From positions 1-64,000 of the forward strand of contig JANLRZ010000206.1 in NCBI GenBank assembly GCA_031362155.1: a stretch of DNA of 64,000 bases. Reading direction: 5' to 3'. Both the position numbers and the translations under genes were made by a program. This document shows, one piece after another, positions 16,359 through 25,301 of the stretch. The notes under the pieces are model-generated. The model saw nothing but the letters and a program-made list of their open reading frames with translations. It had not been told where the DNA came from and made no database searches. Each line of letters starts with the position of its first letter. The first letter of the stretch is position 1. This DNA is from JAENVU01 sp031362155. Its GTDB lineage: Bacteria; Actinomycetota; Acidimicrobiia; IMCC26256; JAENVU01.

Positions 16359-18230
16359 ATGGGAAATCGATTCCGCGACCTTCCAGTCGGCCGCAAGCTC
16401 TTCCTCGCCTTCACCGCCGTATCTGCCGTGCTCATCGCGGTGCTCCTGGCGCTGTTCAGCACGGTGTCGCGGCTGCAGGATTCGGATCACACCTCGGCCA
16501 GCGTCGTCGGCGCACGCCTCTCCGCGGCCGACCGCGTCCGCTTCGAGGCTTCCGAACTGCGGGCGGCCCAGCAGGCGTACCTGATCGACGGCGGCGCGAG
16601 CCGCGGGGACTTCGAAACCGCGACCCGAGCATTCGAAACCGCGCTGCAAGACCTCCAGAGCCGGGTGAGCGGGTCCGCGGAACGAGCGCTGGCCGACAAG
16701 ATCGCCACCGGCTACCAGACCTTCCTCTCCGTCGACCAGATGATCTGGGACTCGTTCCAGTCCGGCGCCACCACGAAGGCGAAGAATCTGGCCCTCGGGG
16801 CCGAGGCACTCGATTTCGGATTCATCTCGGCCGATGCCGCGAGCCTCTCGGACCTCGCGCTGGCCCAGAAGGAACAGGCCCGTGCGGAGTTCGACCGGAC
16901 GGTCAGCGAAGCCCGCTGGGGAGCGGCCGCGCTCGGAGTCGTTGCGCTGATCCTCGTCATTGGGCTCAGTCGGTTGATCACGAGGGCAATTCGCGATCCC
17001 TTGGCCCAGGTTCAGGAAGCAGCCGAGCGCGCCGCCGCTGGTGATCTCGACGCCGAGGTCGGGATCAATACGGCCGACGAAACCGGGCGACTCGCCCGCG
17101 CCTTCGACGCCATGCTCGGCAACCTGCGCATCCGCGAACATGCGTTGCACCTCGACCACCGACGTCAGGAACTCGACGGCCAGGTGCATCGAGCACTCGA
17201 GATGGCTGACGACGAACCCGCGGCGATCGAAGTCGTTGGACGCACCCTCTCAGAAATTGTTCCCGATCGCGCGTCCGAACTGCTCCTCGCTGATTCGAGC
17301 AAGGCCCACCTCATGCAGGTCGTCGTCTCGGGGCCGGACCCTTCCGGCCCCGCTTGCGGGGTGGAGTCGCCGTTCGCCTGCACCGCCGTTCGCAACGGCC
17401 ACACCATGACGTTCGAATCGAGCACCTCGCTCGATGCGTGCCCCAAACTGCGCGGCCGATCCGTGGGCGATTGCTCGGCTGTCTGCGTGCCGGTGACCTT
17501 CATGGGTCGCGCGGTCGGGGTGCTGCACGCCATTGGCGAGGATGGCGTGGTCCCTAGTGAAGAAGAGATCACAAGCCTCGAGATGCTCAGCACCCAGGCC
17601 GGGGCGCGTATCGGCATGCTGCGATCCATCTCGAAGACTCAGTTGCAGGCGACGACCGACGGCCTGACCGGCATGCTCAACCGGCGCACTTTCGAGACCC
17701 GGGTGCGCGCAATGCACCGCGAAGGAGTCCACTTCACGCTCGTGATGGCCGACCTCGATCACTTCAAGCACCTCAATGACACCTTTGGCCACGAGGCTGG
17801 CGATCGGGCGCTGCGGCTCTTCTCCGAGGTCATGAAGGAGGCCACCCGCACGGGCGACATCGTGGCGCGCTTCGGCGGCGAGGAGTTCATGGTCGCGCTG
17901 CCCCACACACGGGCTGCCCAGGCGGTCGAGATGGCGGACCGACTTCGCGTGGTCCTCGCCGGTCGCCTCGCCGGCGGCGACTGTCCGGTCTTTACCGCGA
18001 GCTTCGGCGTCGCGGAATCCTCCGTCGCCGAGAAACTCGAAGGCGTCGTGAAGGCCGCGGATGTCGCTCTGTACCGGGCCAAGTCCGAAGGCCGGGACCG
18101 GGTGGTTCTCGCCGACGGCTACTCCTGGGAATCCGAGGATGCCGACCGCGCGGACGACGACGACAACTCGGCCCCGATCCTCACCGGCATTGCGGCCCTC
18201 GCCGACCACGACGACCCCCTCGACCCGTAG
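16359..18230 (+). CDS. Membrane diguanylate cyclase: HAMP-GAF-GGDEF
   Basis: A 623-residue signalling protein that makes c-di-GMP. Two transmembrane helices (about residues 15-35 and 185-205) flank an extracellular helical sensor of four-helix type. HAMP (about 205-260) contains IRDPLAQVQEAAERAAAGDLD. A GAF-like domain (about 280-425) has CTAVRNGHTMTFES and SAVCVPVTFMGRAVGVL. The GGDEF domain (about 430-600) has DGLTGMLNRRTFE, MADLDHFKHLNDTFGH and the intact active site RFGGEEF. An RTGD I-site five residues before GGEEF indicates product inhibition. The charged acidic tail has no known domain. It is translated with the lipoprotein one base upstream. Confidence 0.92.
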   Translation: MGNRFRDLPVGRKLFLAFTAVSAVLIAVLLALFSTVSRLQDSDHTSASVVGARLSAADRVRFEASELRAAQQAYLIDGGASRGDFETATRAFETALQDLQSRVSGSAERALADKIATGYQTFLSVDQMIWDSFQSGATTKAKNLALGAEALDFGFISADAASLSDLALAQKEQARAEFDRTVSEARWGAAALGVVALILVIGLSRLITRAIRDPLAQVQEAAERAAAGDLDAEVGINTADETGRLARAFDAMLGNLRIREHALHLDHRRQELDGQVHRALEMADDEPAAIEVVGRTLSEIVPDRASELLLADSSKAHLMQVVVSGPDPSGPACGVESPFACTAVRNGHTMTFESSTSLDACPKLRGRSVGDCSAVCVPVTFMGRAVGVLHAIGEDGVVPSEEEITSLEMLSTQAGARIGMLRSISKTQLQATTDGLTGMLNRRTFETRVRAMHREGVHFTLVMADLDHFKHLNDTFGHEAGDRALRLFSEVMKEATRTGDIVARFGGEEFMVALPHTRAAQAVEMADRLRVVLAGRLAGGDCPVFTASFGVAESSVAEKLEGVVKAADVALYRAKSEGRDRVVLADGYSWESEDADRADDDDNSAPILTGIAALADHDDPLDP

Positions 18231-18237
18231 ACCCCGC

Positions 18238-18267
18238 TTGACGCGAGGTCTCTGACCTGACGAGGAT
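18238..18267 (+). promoter_or_regulatory. Candidate sigma-70-type promoter for the P450 operon
   Basis: TTGACG at 18238-18243 is followed after 18 bases by GAGGAT at 18262-18267, about 27 bases before the P450 ATG. The -35 box is good and the -10 box is weak, so this is only a candidate. Confidence 0.4.
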
Positions 18268-18293
18268 CCGGAACCGTCGAGAAGGTAGTTCCG

Positions 18294-19499
18294 ATGCCAA
18301 TCACCGATTTCGCACCCGAGACCGCCGAGTTCTACGGGCGCGATCCCGAGACCGCGTTTGCCCACCTGCGGGCCACTGATCCGGTCCACTGGTACGAGCC
18401 GGGCGGCTTCTGGTGCCTCACGCGTCAGGCCGAGATCCGCGAAGCCTCCCGCCAACCGACGATCTTCTCCTCTGCGTACGGGATCCAGATGTTCCAGATC
18501 GCCGAGGCCCACGCGGGCCACGGCCCGACTCCCGATGACCCGGCTGCCGCGTCGATCCTCCAACTGGACCCTCCCGACCACCTCCGCCATCGCAAGTTGG
18601 TGATGAGCGCCTTCCGGCCCAAGTACATGGCCGAGCTGGAGACGCGGATCCGGGAGATCGCCGTCGAGTCGCTCGATGCCTGCGATCCGACCTCGGACGT
18701 CGACTTCGTCGAACAGATCGCGGTGCCGCTCCCGATGCGCGTGATCGCCGAGATGATCGGCGTACCGCCCGGCGATGCCGCGGTCTTCCGACGCTGGTCG
18801 GACTCGATCATCGAGGCCGGCGGCGGCGGCGTGACCGAACAGACCCTTCACGACATGGGCGAGCTGTACGCGTACTTCACTGAGAAGATCGAAGACCATC
18901 GCGCCACGCCTCGTGCCGACATCATCACGATACTGCTCGACGCAGAGATCGAGGGCGAGACCCTCGGCAAGGGCGAGATCCTGATGTTCCTGCTCACTCT
19001 GCTCGTCGCCGGGAACGAGACCACCCGCAACCTCATCGCGGGCGGCGGGCGGGCGCTGGCCGAACACCCCGATCAGCAGCTGCGCCTGGCGGCCGATCCC
19101 TCACTCATTCCCGGCGCGGTCGACGAGATGTTGCGTTGGGTGACGCCGGTGCGCAGCTTCGTGCGCCGGGCCCAGGTCGATACCGCCATCGGCGGCACGC
19201 CGATCAAAGCCGAGGACTACGTCGTGATGTTCTACGGCTCCGGCAATCGGGACGAGGCCGTCTTCGGCCCGACTGCGCACGAGTTCGACGTGACGCGTGC
19301 CGACGCCTATCACCACATCTCGTTCGGCTTCGGCGAACATCTCTGTCTGGGCGCGGCACTGGCCAAGGTCGAAGGCCGCGTGATGTTCGAGGAACTCCTC
19401 CGGCGTTGGCCCAGCTGGGACATCACCGGCGACATCGAGCCGCTCCGGTCCTGCTTGATGAACGGCCTGGTGCACATGCCCGTCGAGCTACGGTCGTGA
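18294..19499 (+). CDS. Cytochrome P450
   Basis: A 401-residue soluble bacterial P450. The I-helix oxygen-binding segment is LLVAGNETTRN, the K-helix ExxR-type region is AVDEMLRWVTPV, and the haem-binding loop is FGFGEHLCLGAALAKVE with the Cys thiolate ligand. HxxR is present as DHLRHRK. No redox partner gene is adjacent. The GAAGGTAG stretch before the ATG provides a weak ribosome-binding site. It heads a compact group with a small monooxygenase, enoyl-CoA hydratase and acyl-CoA dehydrogenase, so a lipid, terpene or steroid-like substrate is plausible (inference). Confidence 0.92.
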   Translation: MPITDFAPETAEFYGRDPETAFAHLRATDPVHWYEPGGFWCLTRQAEIREASRQPTIFSSAYGIQMFQIAEAHAGHGPTPDDPAAASILQLDPPDHLRHRKLVMSAFRPKYMAELETRIREIAVESLDACDPTSDVDFVEQIAVPLPMRVIAEMIGVPPGDAAVFRRWSDSIIEAGGGGVTEQTLHDMGELYAYFTEKIEDHRATPRADIITILLDAEIEGETLGKGEILMFLLTLLVAGNETTRNLIAGGGRALAEHPDQQLRLAADPSLIPGAVDEMLRWVTPVRSFVRRAQVDTAIGGTPIKAEDYVVMFYGSGNRDEAVFGPTAHEFDVTRADAYHHISFGFGEHLCLGAALAKVEGRVMFEELLRRWPSWDITGDIEPLRSCLMNGLVHMPVELRS

Positions 19500-19501
19500 C
19501 C

Positions 19502-19873
19502 ATGCGCGAGGGCGAGTGGATCAGGTTCGTCATCCGATTCGAAGTGCTCGACGCGAACCGCTACCGCGAGATGACTGCGGCGATGGTCGAAGTCAGCCGC
19601 GGCGAGCCGGGCACCCTCGTCTACGACTGGTATCTCGACGAGCCGCAGACGACCGGCGTGCTCTACGAGGCCTACGCGTCACGAGATGCGCTCGACGCGC
19701 ACACGCGCGGTGCGGTGTTCACGGATCTCGCCCCGCAGTATCTCGACGCGATTCGCGTGCTCTCGGTCGACGCCTTCGGCGCGGCGACCGGCCTGGCGCG
19801 CAGTGACGTGCTGGGCGCGCCGACGACCTGGTGGGACGCACCGATCGCGGCGATCACCGCCTCGGGCACGTAG
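19502..19873 (+). CDS. Small dimeric alpha/beta-barrel protein, putative quinol monooxygenase (ABM-like)
   Basis: The 123-residue protein has the ferredoxin-like ABM outline: WIRFVIRFEVLDANRYREMTAAM, EPGTLVYDWYLDEP and LYEAYASRDALDAHTRG. Members act as cofactor-free monooxygenases or stress-linked enzymes. In-frame GTG 19496 overlaps the P450 stop (GTGA) and would add two residues; ATG 19502 is the alternative chosen here. The 30-residue C-terminal tail is longer than usual and without a known motif. Its coupling to the P450 suggests a shared pathway. Confidence 0.7.
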   Translation: MREGEWIRFVIRFEVLDANRYREMTAAMVEVSRGEPGTLVYDWYLDEPQTTGVLYEAYASRDALDAHTRGAVFTDLAPQYLDAIRVLSVDAFGAATGLARSDVLGAPTTWWDAPIAAITASGT

Positions 19874-19910
19874 GTCGACCGCAGGGACCAGTCCGCCCCA
19901 TACTGGCGCA

Positions 19911-20648
19911 ATGTCCGCAGAAACCGATCTCGTGCTCCGCGCCGACCGCGGGGGCGTGTGCACCCTCACCCTGAACCGACCGGACAAGCTCAACGCGCTG
20001 ACCCCCGGATCGTTCGTCGCCCTCCGCGCGCATCTCGACGCGATCGCGGCCGACGGGTCGGTGCACTGCGTCGTGCTCGCGGGCGCGGGACGATCGTTCT
20101 GTGCCGGCCACGACCTCGCGGCCATCGCCAGCGGCGAGCGGGCCCCGAGCCGCCACTTCGAACCCGAGACCGTCGATGCACTCGAGGCGCTCCCTCAGCC
20201 GACGATCGCGCGGCTCCACGGGCATTGCTTCACCGGCGGACTCGAACTCGCACTCGCGTGTGATCTGCTCGTGGCCGCGACCTCCACGAAGCTCGGCGAC
20301 ACTCACGGCCAATGGGGTCTGGTTCCGATCTGGGGCATGTCGATCCGGCTTCCCGAACGGGTCGGGCCTTCGATGGCCAAACAACTGATGTTCACGAGCC
20401 GACGCATCGACGGCACGACCGCAGCCGAGATCGGGCTCGTGGACGTCGCGGTTGCCCACGACGAACTCGATGCCACCGTCCAACATCTCACCGCCGAGAT
20501 ATTGGCAAACTCGCCGGGCACCAATCGCCGGGTCAAGCGTCTGATCGCGGACCGCGGTGACCGCACGCGCACTGAGGCACTCGTGCACGAGCGGTCGTTG
20601 CCTTACGGCGTCCCGGAGGACATGGCCGAGCGGATGGGCCGTGGCTGA
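19911..20648 (+). CDS. Enoyl-CoA hydratase/isomerase family protein
   Basis: A 245-residue crotonase-fold protein. LNRPDKLNALTPGSF is the N-terminal signature, AGAGRSFCAGHDLAAI forms the oxyanion hole, and GHCFTGGLELALACDLLVA the second one, with GDTHGQWGLVPIWG after it. The catalytic Glu of the GLELAL segment is present, while the second Glu seen in true hydratases is not clear. The ATG follows CATACT by six bases, so it may have its own leaderless promoter. The stop overlaps the acyl-CoA dehydrogenase gene by eight bases. Confidence 0.85.
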   Translation: MSAETDLVLRADRGGVCTLTLNRPDKLNALTPGSFVALRAHLDAIAADGSVHCVVLAGAGRSFCAGHDLAAIASGERAPSRHFEPETVDALEALPQPTIARLHGHCFTGGLELALACDLLVAATSTKLGDTHGQWGLVPIWGMSIRLPERVGPSMAKQLMFTSRRIDGTTAAEIGLVDVAVAHDELDATVQHLTAEILANSPGTNRRVKRLIADRGDRTRTEALVHERSLPYGVPEDMAERMGRG

Positions 20649-21831
20649 CGAGTGCGCCGGTACCGGCGACTTCCCCGGTCGCGACGAGCTCGAGACTCTG
20701 CTCGACGAACTCCGGTCGGCTGATCTGGACCGGCCGGCGATCGTTCGCGTCCTGGGGGCGGCCGGCTGGGTCGCGCCGCACTACGACCGCGAGTTCGGGG
20801 GCCGCGGGCTGAGTCGCGAGGACGCCCAGGCGGCGCTGACCCTGCTCGACGAACGGGAGATTCCCCACGTCCCGCGTGGCTCGGGGCTTCCTCTGGCGGC
20901 GCCGACGATCGACCAGTGGGCGACCGACACCACCAAGCGCCATCTCCTCCCCCCTCTGCTCACCGGCGAGGACCGGTGGTGCCAGCTGTTCTCCGAGCCC
21001 GGCGCCGGGTCGGACATGGCCTCACTGGCGACGACCGCCGAACGCGATGGTGACGAGTGGGTGGTCAACGGACAGAAGGTGTGGACGACGTTCGGCCACG
21101 AATCGGAACGGGCGATGTTGCTGGCCCGCACCGATCCGGAAGCGCCCAAGCACAAGGGCATCACCTACTTCGGGATGGACATGCGAGCACCCGGAGTCGA
21201 GGTGCGACCCCTGATCAACATCGCGGGTCAACTCGAGTTCAACGAGGTGTTCCTGACCGACGTTCGCGTGCCGGACCTCGACCGGATCAGCCCCGTCGGC
21301 GAGGGCTGGGCCGCGGCGATGACGACCCTCGGCGCGGAGCGGCATGCGCTTTCCGGCGTACGGAAGAAGCGCAAGAGTTCCGACGAGATCCTCGGCGGCA
21401 AGCCCTACGCCGAAGTCCAGGCCCTGGCCGCGGCACGGGGAATAGGGTCCGATCCGCTCGGCCGGCAACGCCTGATGAGGGAGTACATCGCCGGTCGGGT
21501 GCTGACGATGAACCTCCAGCGGGCCCGAGCGCGCGCGGCAGCGGGCCGCCCCCCGGGCCCGGAGGGATCACTGACCAAGATCGCCAAGGCGACCGCGAAC
21601 CAGGCGCTGCAAGAACTGGCGATGGACCTGCTCGGCGCGGATTCGACCGCCTGGGTCGACGGCGACGACACCGCCGAATGGGTGGCGCAGTTCCTCCGGA
21701 CGCGGGCGAACACGATCGAAGGGGGCACCTCGGAGATCCAGCGCAACATCCTCGGCGAGCGGGTGCTCGGTCTCCCCCGCGAACCCGACCCGTATCACGG
21801 CCAACCGTGGCGTTCTGTCCCTCGAAGCTGA
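20641..21831 (+). CDS. Acyl-CoA dehydrogenase
   Basis: A 396-residue FAD-dependent enzyme of the actinobacterial acyl-CoA dehydrogenase family. WCQLFSEPGAGSDMASL and DEWVVNGQKVWTTFGHES line the FAD and substrate site, YFGMDMRAPGVEVRPL follows, and the C-terminal domain has TIEGGTSEIQRNILGERVLGLPRE, the FAD contact of partner subunits. The GTG start overlaps the enoyl-CoA hydratase gene by eight bases. The N-terminal domain is somewhat short and carries RDELETLLDELRSADL. The combination with hydratase and P450 suggests degradation of a hydroxylated or ring-containing acyl-CoA (inference). Confidence 0.88.
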   Translation: MADECAGTGDFPGRDELETLLDELRSADLDRPAIVRVLGAAGWVAPHYDREFGGRGLSREDAQAALTLLDEREIPHVPRGSGLPLAAPTIDQWATDTTKRHLLPPLLTGEDRWCQLFSEPGAGSDMASLATTAERDGDEWVVNGQKVWTTFGHESERAMLLARTDPEAPKHKGITYFGMDMRAPGVEVRPLINIAGQLEFNEVFLTDVRVPDLDRISPVGEGWAAAMTTLGAERHALSGVRKKRKSSDEILGGKPYAEVQALAAARGIGSDPLGRQRLMREYIAGRVLTMNLQRARARAAAGRPPGPEGSLTKIAKATANQALQELAMDLLGADSTAWVDGDDTAEWVAQFLRTRANTIEGGTSEIQRNILGERVLGLPREPDPYHGQPWRSVPRS

Positions 21832-21865
21832 AGCACCCACCATCGGGGCCTGCAAGGATCGCCCC

Positions 21866-23230
21866 ATGCAGGTACCCGAGACGCACTACGCCCGTGCCGG
21901 TGATCTTCGGATCGCGTATCAGCAGTGGGGCGAAGGCCCGCCGCTGGTGTTCATCCCTGCCCTGATCTCCAACATCGAGATCGCTTGGGAACACGAGCTG
22001 TACCGTCGGAGCTTCGAACACTTCGGTCGGCATATGACGTGCGTCCAGTTCGACAAGCGCGGCATCGGGCTCTCGGATCGCTTCGAGGGCGTCCCCACGA
22101 TGCAACAACGCAACGAGGACATTTTCGCCGTGATGGACGCGGTCGGATGGGACCGTGCCCATTTCATGGGCGTCTCGGAAGGCGCCGCCATGGCCCAGCA
22201 ATTCACGGCCGACTTCCCCGACAAGGTCGAGAGTCTGATGCTGCTGAACACGTTCGTGTCTCCGCAGTACCGAGACCGCTACCCCGAGTTCGTCCATGAG
22301 GGTGATCCCCCGATGCTCGGCGTCAACCAGATCGTCGAACGCTTCATGCATATCGCCGCGCTCTGGTCCGAAGACCCGCGCCCGATGGTCGAATGGGAGA
22401 TGCCCAGCGCGATCGAGAACGAGTCGTTCATCCGCTGGTGCGGGCGATTGCAACGGATGTCGTGCTCACCCAAGGACTTCATCAAACAACTCGAAAGTGT
22501 GGTCGCGCTCGATGCGGGTGACTCGCCGGAGCGGATCACCACCCGGACGCTGATCATGCACGTCGCCGGCGATCGCGTCCTGCCGGTTGCGGGCGGTCGG
22601 CTCCTCGCCGAGCTGATCCCGGACGCCGAGTACGTCGAGGTCCCCGGCGAGGACCACTTCGCCTGGATCATGCCGAACTGGCGCGAGCTCAACGACGTCT
22701 TGATCGAGTTCGCCACCGGGACGAAAGTCTCGCGAGCCACGACCCGCACGTTCGCGACCGTGGTGTTCACCGACATCGTCGGATCCACCCGCCAGTCAGC
22801 CGAGCGCGGCGATGCCGAGTGGCGAGCGGTCCTCGACAGCCACGATCGGATCGCCCGTGGCCTCATCGACGACGCCGGCGGTCGTGTGGTCAAGAGCACC
22901 GGCGACGGTTTGTTGGTCACCTTCGACACGCCGTCCCAGGGCGTCGAGTGTGCGATCACTCTGCGCGATGCCCTCGCGGGGATCGGGATCGACATCCGGT
23001 CCGGCGTCCATGCGGGAGAGATCGAAGTCCATGACGACGGCGACATCTCCGGCATCGCGGTCAACCTCGCGGCGCGCGTGGAGCAGGCCGCGGGCGACGG
23101 TGAAATCTGGGCATCGTCGACGGTGCGAGACATGATGCTCGGCGGCAGTACAACATTTGCCGAAACCGGCGAGCACGAACTCAAAGGTATCGACGGAACC
23201 TGGCGCCTCTTCTCGGTCGCGTCGGTCTGA
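21866..23230 (+). CDS. Alpha/beta-hydrolase fused to a class III adenylate/guanylate cyclase
   Basis: The 454-residue protein has an alpha/beta-hydrolase domain (about 1-285; HYARAGDLRIAYQQWGEGPP, FDKRGIGLSDRF, nucleophile elbow GVSEGAAMA, and GEDHFAWI with the His) and a class III cyclase domain (about 290-450). In the cyclase, VVFTDIVGST carries one metal Asp, KSTGDGLLVTF the second, and AVNLAARVEQAA holds the Asn and Arg that stabilise the transition state, so it appears competent. The layout is known in mycobacteria and other actinobacteria. Hydrolase activity or ligand binding may tune cyclic nucleotide synthesis. ATG 21866 is six bases after AAGGAT. Confidence 0.88.
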   Translation: MQVPETHYARAGDLRIAYQQWGEGPPLVFIPALISNIEIAWEHELYRRSFEHFGRHMTCVQFDKRGIGLSDRFEGVPTMQQRNEDIFAVMDAVGWDRAHFMGVSEGAAMAQQFTADFPDKVESLMLLNTFVSPQYRDRYPEFVHEGDPPMLGVNQIVERFMHIAALWSEDPRPMVEWEMPSAIENESFIRWCGRLQRMSCSPKDFIKQLESVVALDAGDSPERITTRTLIMHVAGDRVLPVAGGRLLAELIPDAEYVEVPGEDHFAWIMPNWRELNDVLIEFATGTKVSRATTRTFATVVFTDIVGSTRQSAERGDAEWRAVLDSHDRIARGLIDDAGGRVVKSTGDGLLVTFDTPSQGVECAITLRDALAGIGIDIRSGVHAGEIEVHDDGDISGIAVNLAARVEQAAGDGEIWASSTVRDMMLGGSTTFAETGEHELKGIDGTWRLFSVASV

Positions 23231-23247
23231 CACCACGGGGGAGCCAC

Positions 23248-23883
23248 ATGACCAACGACCGTCCCGAACGCTTGATCTCCGACATGCGTGGCGTCCGTTA
23301 CGGCGAGGTGCTCGCCGTCTCGGCGAAGGGATCCACCTTCGAGGCCGAGGTCTACGGCACGCAGATGTTGAACGACTGCCCCCAGGAACTCTGGGAAACA
23401 CTCGACCCCGTCGCGATCGCGCAGGATCTCGGCGCGTTGATCGTGAAGCTCAACGGCCCGCGCCACTGGATGCTCGACGGCCTCGGCCAGAAGACCGCGC
23501 CGGTCGAACCGGTGTTCCACGACTTCAATGGCCTCACGATGCGCCGGATCGCCGTGGTTGATCTCGGCGACAACCCTGCCGCGGTCCCGTACACCGAGCG
23601 GTACGTCAACCGAGGGGCAATTTTCTTCTTCGATGCCGGGAAGCCCATTTTCGAACTCGTCAACCCCGAGGGCGTCGCCTACGTGATGCAGGCGTACTGC
23701 ATCGGCGTCGACCCGACACTGCACGCCGACGCGCTCCCCTCACTCGGTGAGCGCTTGGCACTTCCCGAAGGCTGGACCTACCGCAGCCGCACCTTGGACG
23801 ACGAGCTCGTCGTCGACACGAGCGCGACCATTGCAACGGTCCTCCAGGACGAACTGGAGAACACCTACACCCTGCCGAACTGA
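23248..23883 (+). CDS. Conserved hypothetical protein, 211 residues
   Basis: I do not recognise a family. The soluble, acidic protein has no signal peptide or membrane helix. It begins RLISDMRGVRYGEVLAVSAKG, has NDCPQELWETLDP and NGPRHWMLDGLGQK, and ends with a beta-rich part (RGAIFFFDAGKPIFELVNPEG, YVMQAYCIGVDP). The sequence is compositionally like its neighbours. GGGGGAG lies seven bases before the ATG and the gene follows the cyclase fusion by 17 bases, so they may be co-transcribed. The enrichment in aromatic and Gly-Pro turns suggests a small-molecule-binding beta domain (inference only). Confidence 0.75.
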   Translation: MTNDRPERLISDMRGVRYGEVLAVSAKGSTFEAEVYGTQMLNDCPQELWETLDPVAIAQDLGALIVKLNGPRHWMLDGLGQKTAPVEPVFHDFNGLTMRRIAVVDLGDNPAAVPYTERYVNRGAIFFFDAGKPIFELVNPEGVAYVMQAYCIGVDPTLHADALPSLGERLALPEGWTYRSRTLDDELVVDTSATIATVLQDELENTYTLPN

Positions 23884-23907
23884 GCCACCGACCGAGACCA
23901 TCTCGGC

Positions 23908-25188
23908 TCAGCGCCGGTTGGAGAAGTACTTCTTGTAGTTCTCGGCCGAGGCCGCCAGCGCCGGATCGGCATCGAGCTTGGGCTGCATCTTCGCCCGGGC
24001 TGCCTCCCGCTTGGCCGGGATGTACTCCGTCGGCCAGTACCCCTCGTGCGGGCGGTAGCTCTTGAGCACGTTGCGCGCCACCGTGACTTTGTGCACCTCG
24101 TCGACGCCGTCGGCCAGGCCCATGGTGGGCGCCGCGGCGTACATCGCCTGGATCGGGGTGAGGTCGGTGGTGCCGAGCGAACCCAGGATGTGCAGCGCGT
24201 TGAGGCTCACGTCCTGGAGCACCTTGGCCATGGTGTACTTCACCGCGGCGATGTCGGTCCGGCACTCTTGCGTGCTGGTGTTGTCGATCTTCCAGGCGGT
24301 CTCGAGGACGAAGAGGCGCAGCATCCGGATCTGCGCGTACGAGTCGGCGATCTTCTCCTGCACCATCTGGTGTTCGCCGATGATCTTGCCGTGCGACTCA
24401 CGACTGAGCGACCGTTCGCACATCATGTCGAAGGCGAGCTTGCATTGGGCGATCGTCCGCATCGCGTGGTGGATGCGCCCGCCGCCGAGGCGCCGTTGGG
24501 CGAGCACCTTGGCGCCATCCTCGGGTCCCAGAAGGTGATCGAGGGGGATGCGCACCTCGTTGTAGATGATGTGGTTGTGGTTGCGCGGCTCGGGTTGGAT
24601 CTCCACACCGGGCGTCTGACGCGGCACCACGAACATTCCGTTGGTACACATGACGAAGAGGATGTCGGCGACGCGACCGGCGCTCGTGAACCACTTCTCA
24701 CCGTTGATGACCCACTCGTCGCCGTCACGAGTCGCGTACGTCTTGAACAGGTTGGGGTCCGAGCCACCTTGGGGCTCGGTCATCGAATACGCCGAGAACA
24801 TCTCTTGGTTCAGCAGCGGGACGAGCCACCGTTCCTTCTGTTCGTCTGTGCCGTACGCGGCGAGCATCTCCATGTTGCCGGTGTCGGGCGCGGCCGCACC
24901 GAACATCTGCGGCGCCGAGCCGTAGCGACCGATGACCTCGTTGAGTAGACCCAACTTGAGTTGACCGAAACCGGGCCCACCCAGTTCCTCGTCGAGGAAG
25001 ATCGCCCACAGGCCCTGATCCTTGACCTGCTGTTGCAGGCCGCGTACGTAGGCCTTGACCACCGGATCCGGCGAACGCACCGCGTACGGGAACACGTAGT
25101 CGAGCGGTTCGACCTCTTCACGGCAGAACTCCTCGACCCAATCGAGCTTCTTCTGAAATTCCGGATCGGTCGAAAAGTCCCAAGCCAC
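23908..25188 (-). CDS. Acyl-CoA dehydrogenase
   Basis: A 426-residue acyl-CoA dehydrogenase of the ACAD-11-like branch. It has WAIFLDEELGGPGFGQ, YSMTEPQGGSDPNLFKT, EWVINGEKWFTSAGRVADILFV, NEVRIPLDHLLG, and LGGGRIHHAMRTIAQCKLAFD, then GLADGVDEVHKVTVARNVLK near the end. The size and the last motif fit enzymes acting on medium to long or branched acyl-CoA substrates. GGGAG six bases upstream supports the GTG start, with a candidate TAGGTT -10 box some 32 bases before it. It ends 24 bases past the convergent unknown gene. Confidence 0.88.
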   Translation of the reverse strand: MAWDFSTDPEFQKKLDWVEEFCREEVEPLDYVFPYAVRSPDPVVKAYVRGLQQQVKDQGLWAIFLDEELGGPGFGQLKLGLLNEVIGRYGSAPQMFGAAAPDTGNMEMLAAYGTDEQKERWLVPLLNQEMFSAYSMTEPQGGSDPNLFKTYATRDGDEWVINGEKWFTSAGRVADILFVMCTNGMFVVPRQTPGVEIQPEPRNHNHIIYNEVRIPLDHLLGPEDGAKVLAQRRLGGGRIHHAMRTIAQCKLAFDMMCERSLSRESHGKIIGEHQMVQEKIADSYAQIRMLRLFVLETAWKIDNTSTQECRTDIAAVKYTMAKVLQDVSLNALHILGSLGTTDLTPIQAMYAAAPTMGLADGVDEVHKVTVARNVLKSYRPHEGYWPTEYIPAKREAARAKMQPKLDADPALAASAENYKKYFSNRR

Positions 25189-25301
25189 GGTGTCTCCCTT
25201 GTCGGCGTGACGGGGAACCTACGGCATGCACGCCGCCCACGGTCAAGCCGCTGCGGGTAGATGCCGGTCACGCGGCGCGGTACGGCTGCCTGCTCGGCTC
25301 C

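Noticed and set aside
17250..19067. 605-codon reverse frame over the GGDEF and P450 genes
   Set aside because: Spans two unrelated well-supported genes on the other strand and shows no motif.
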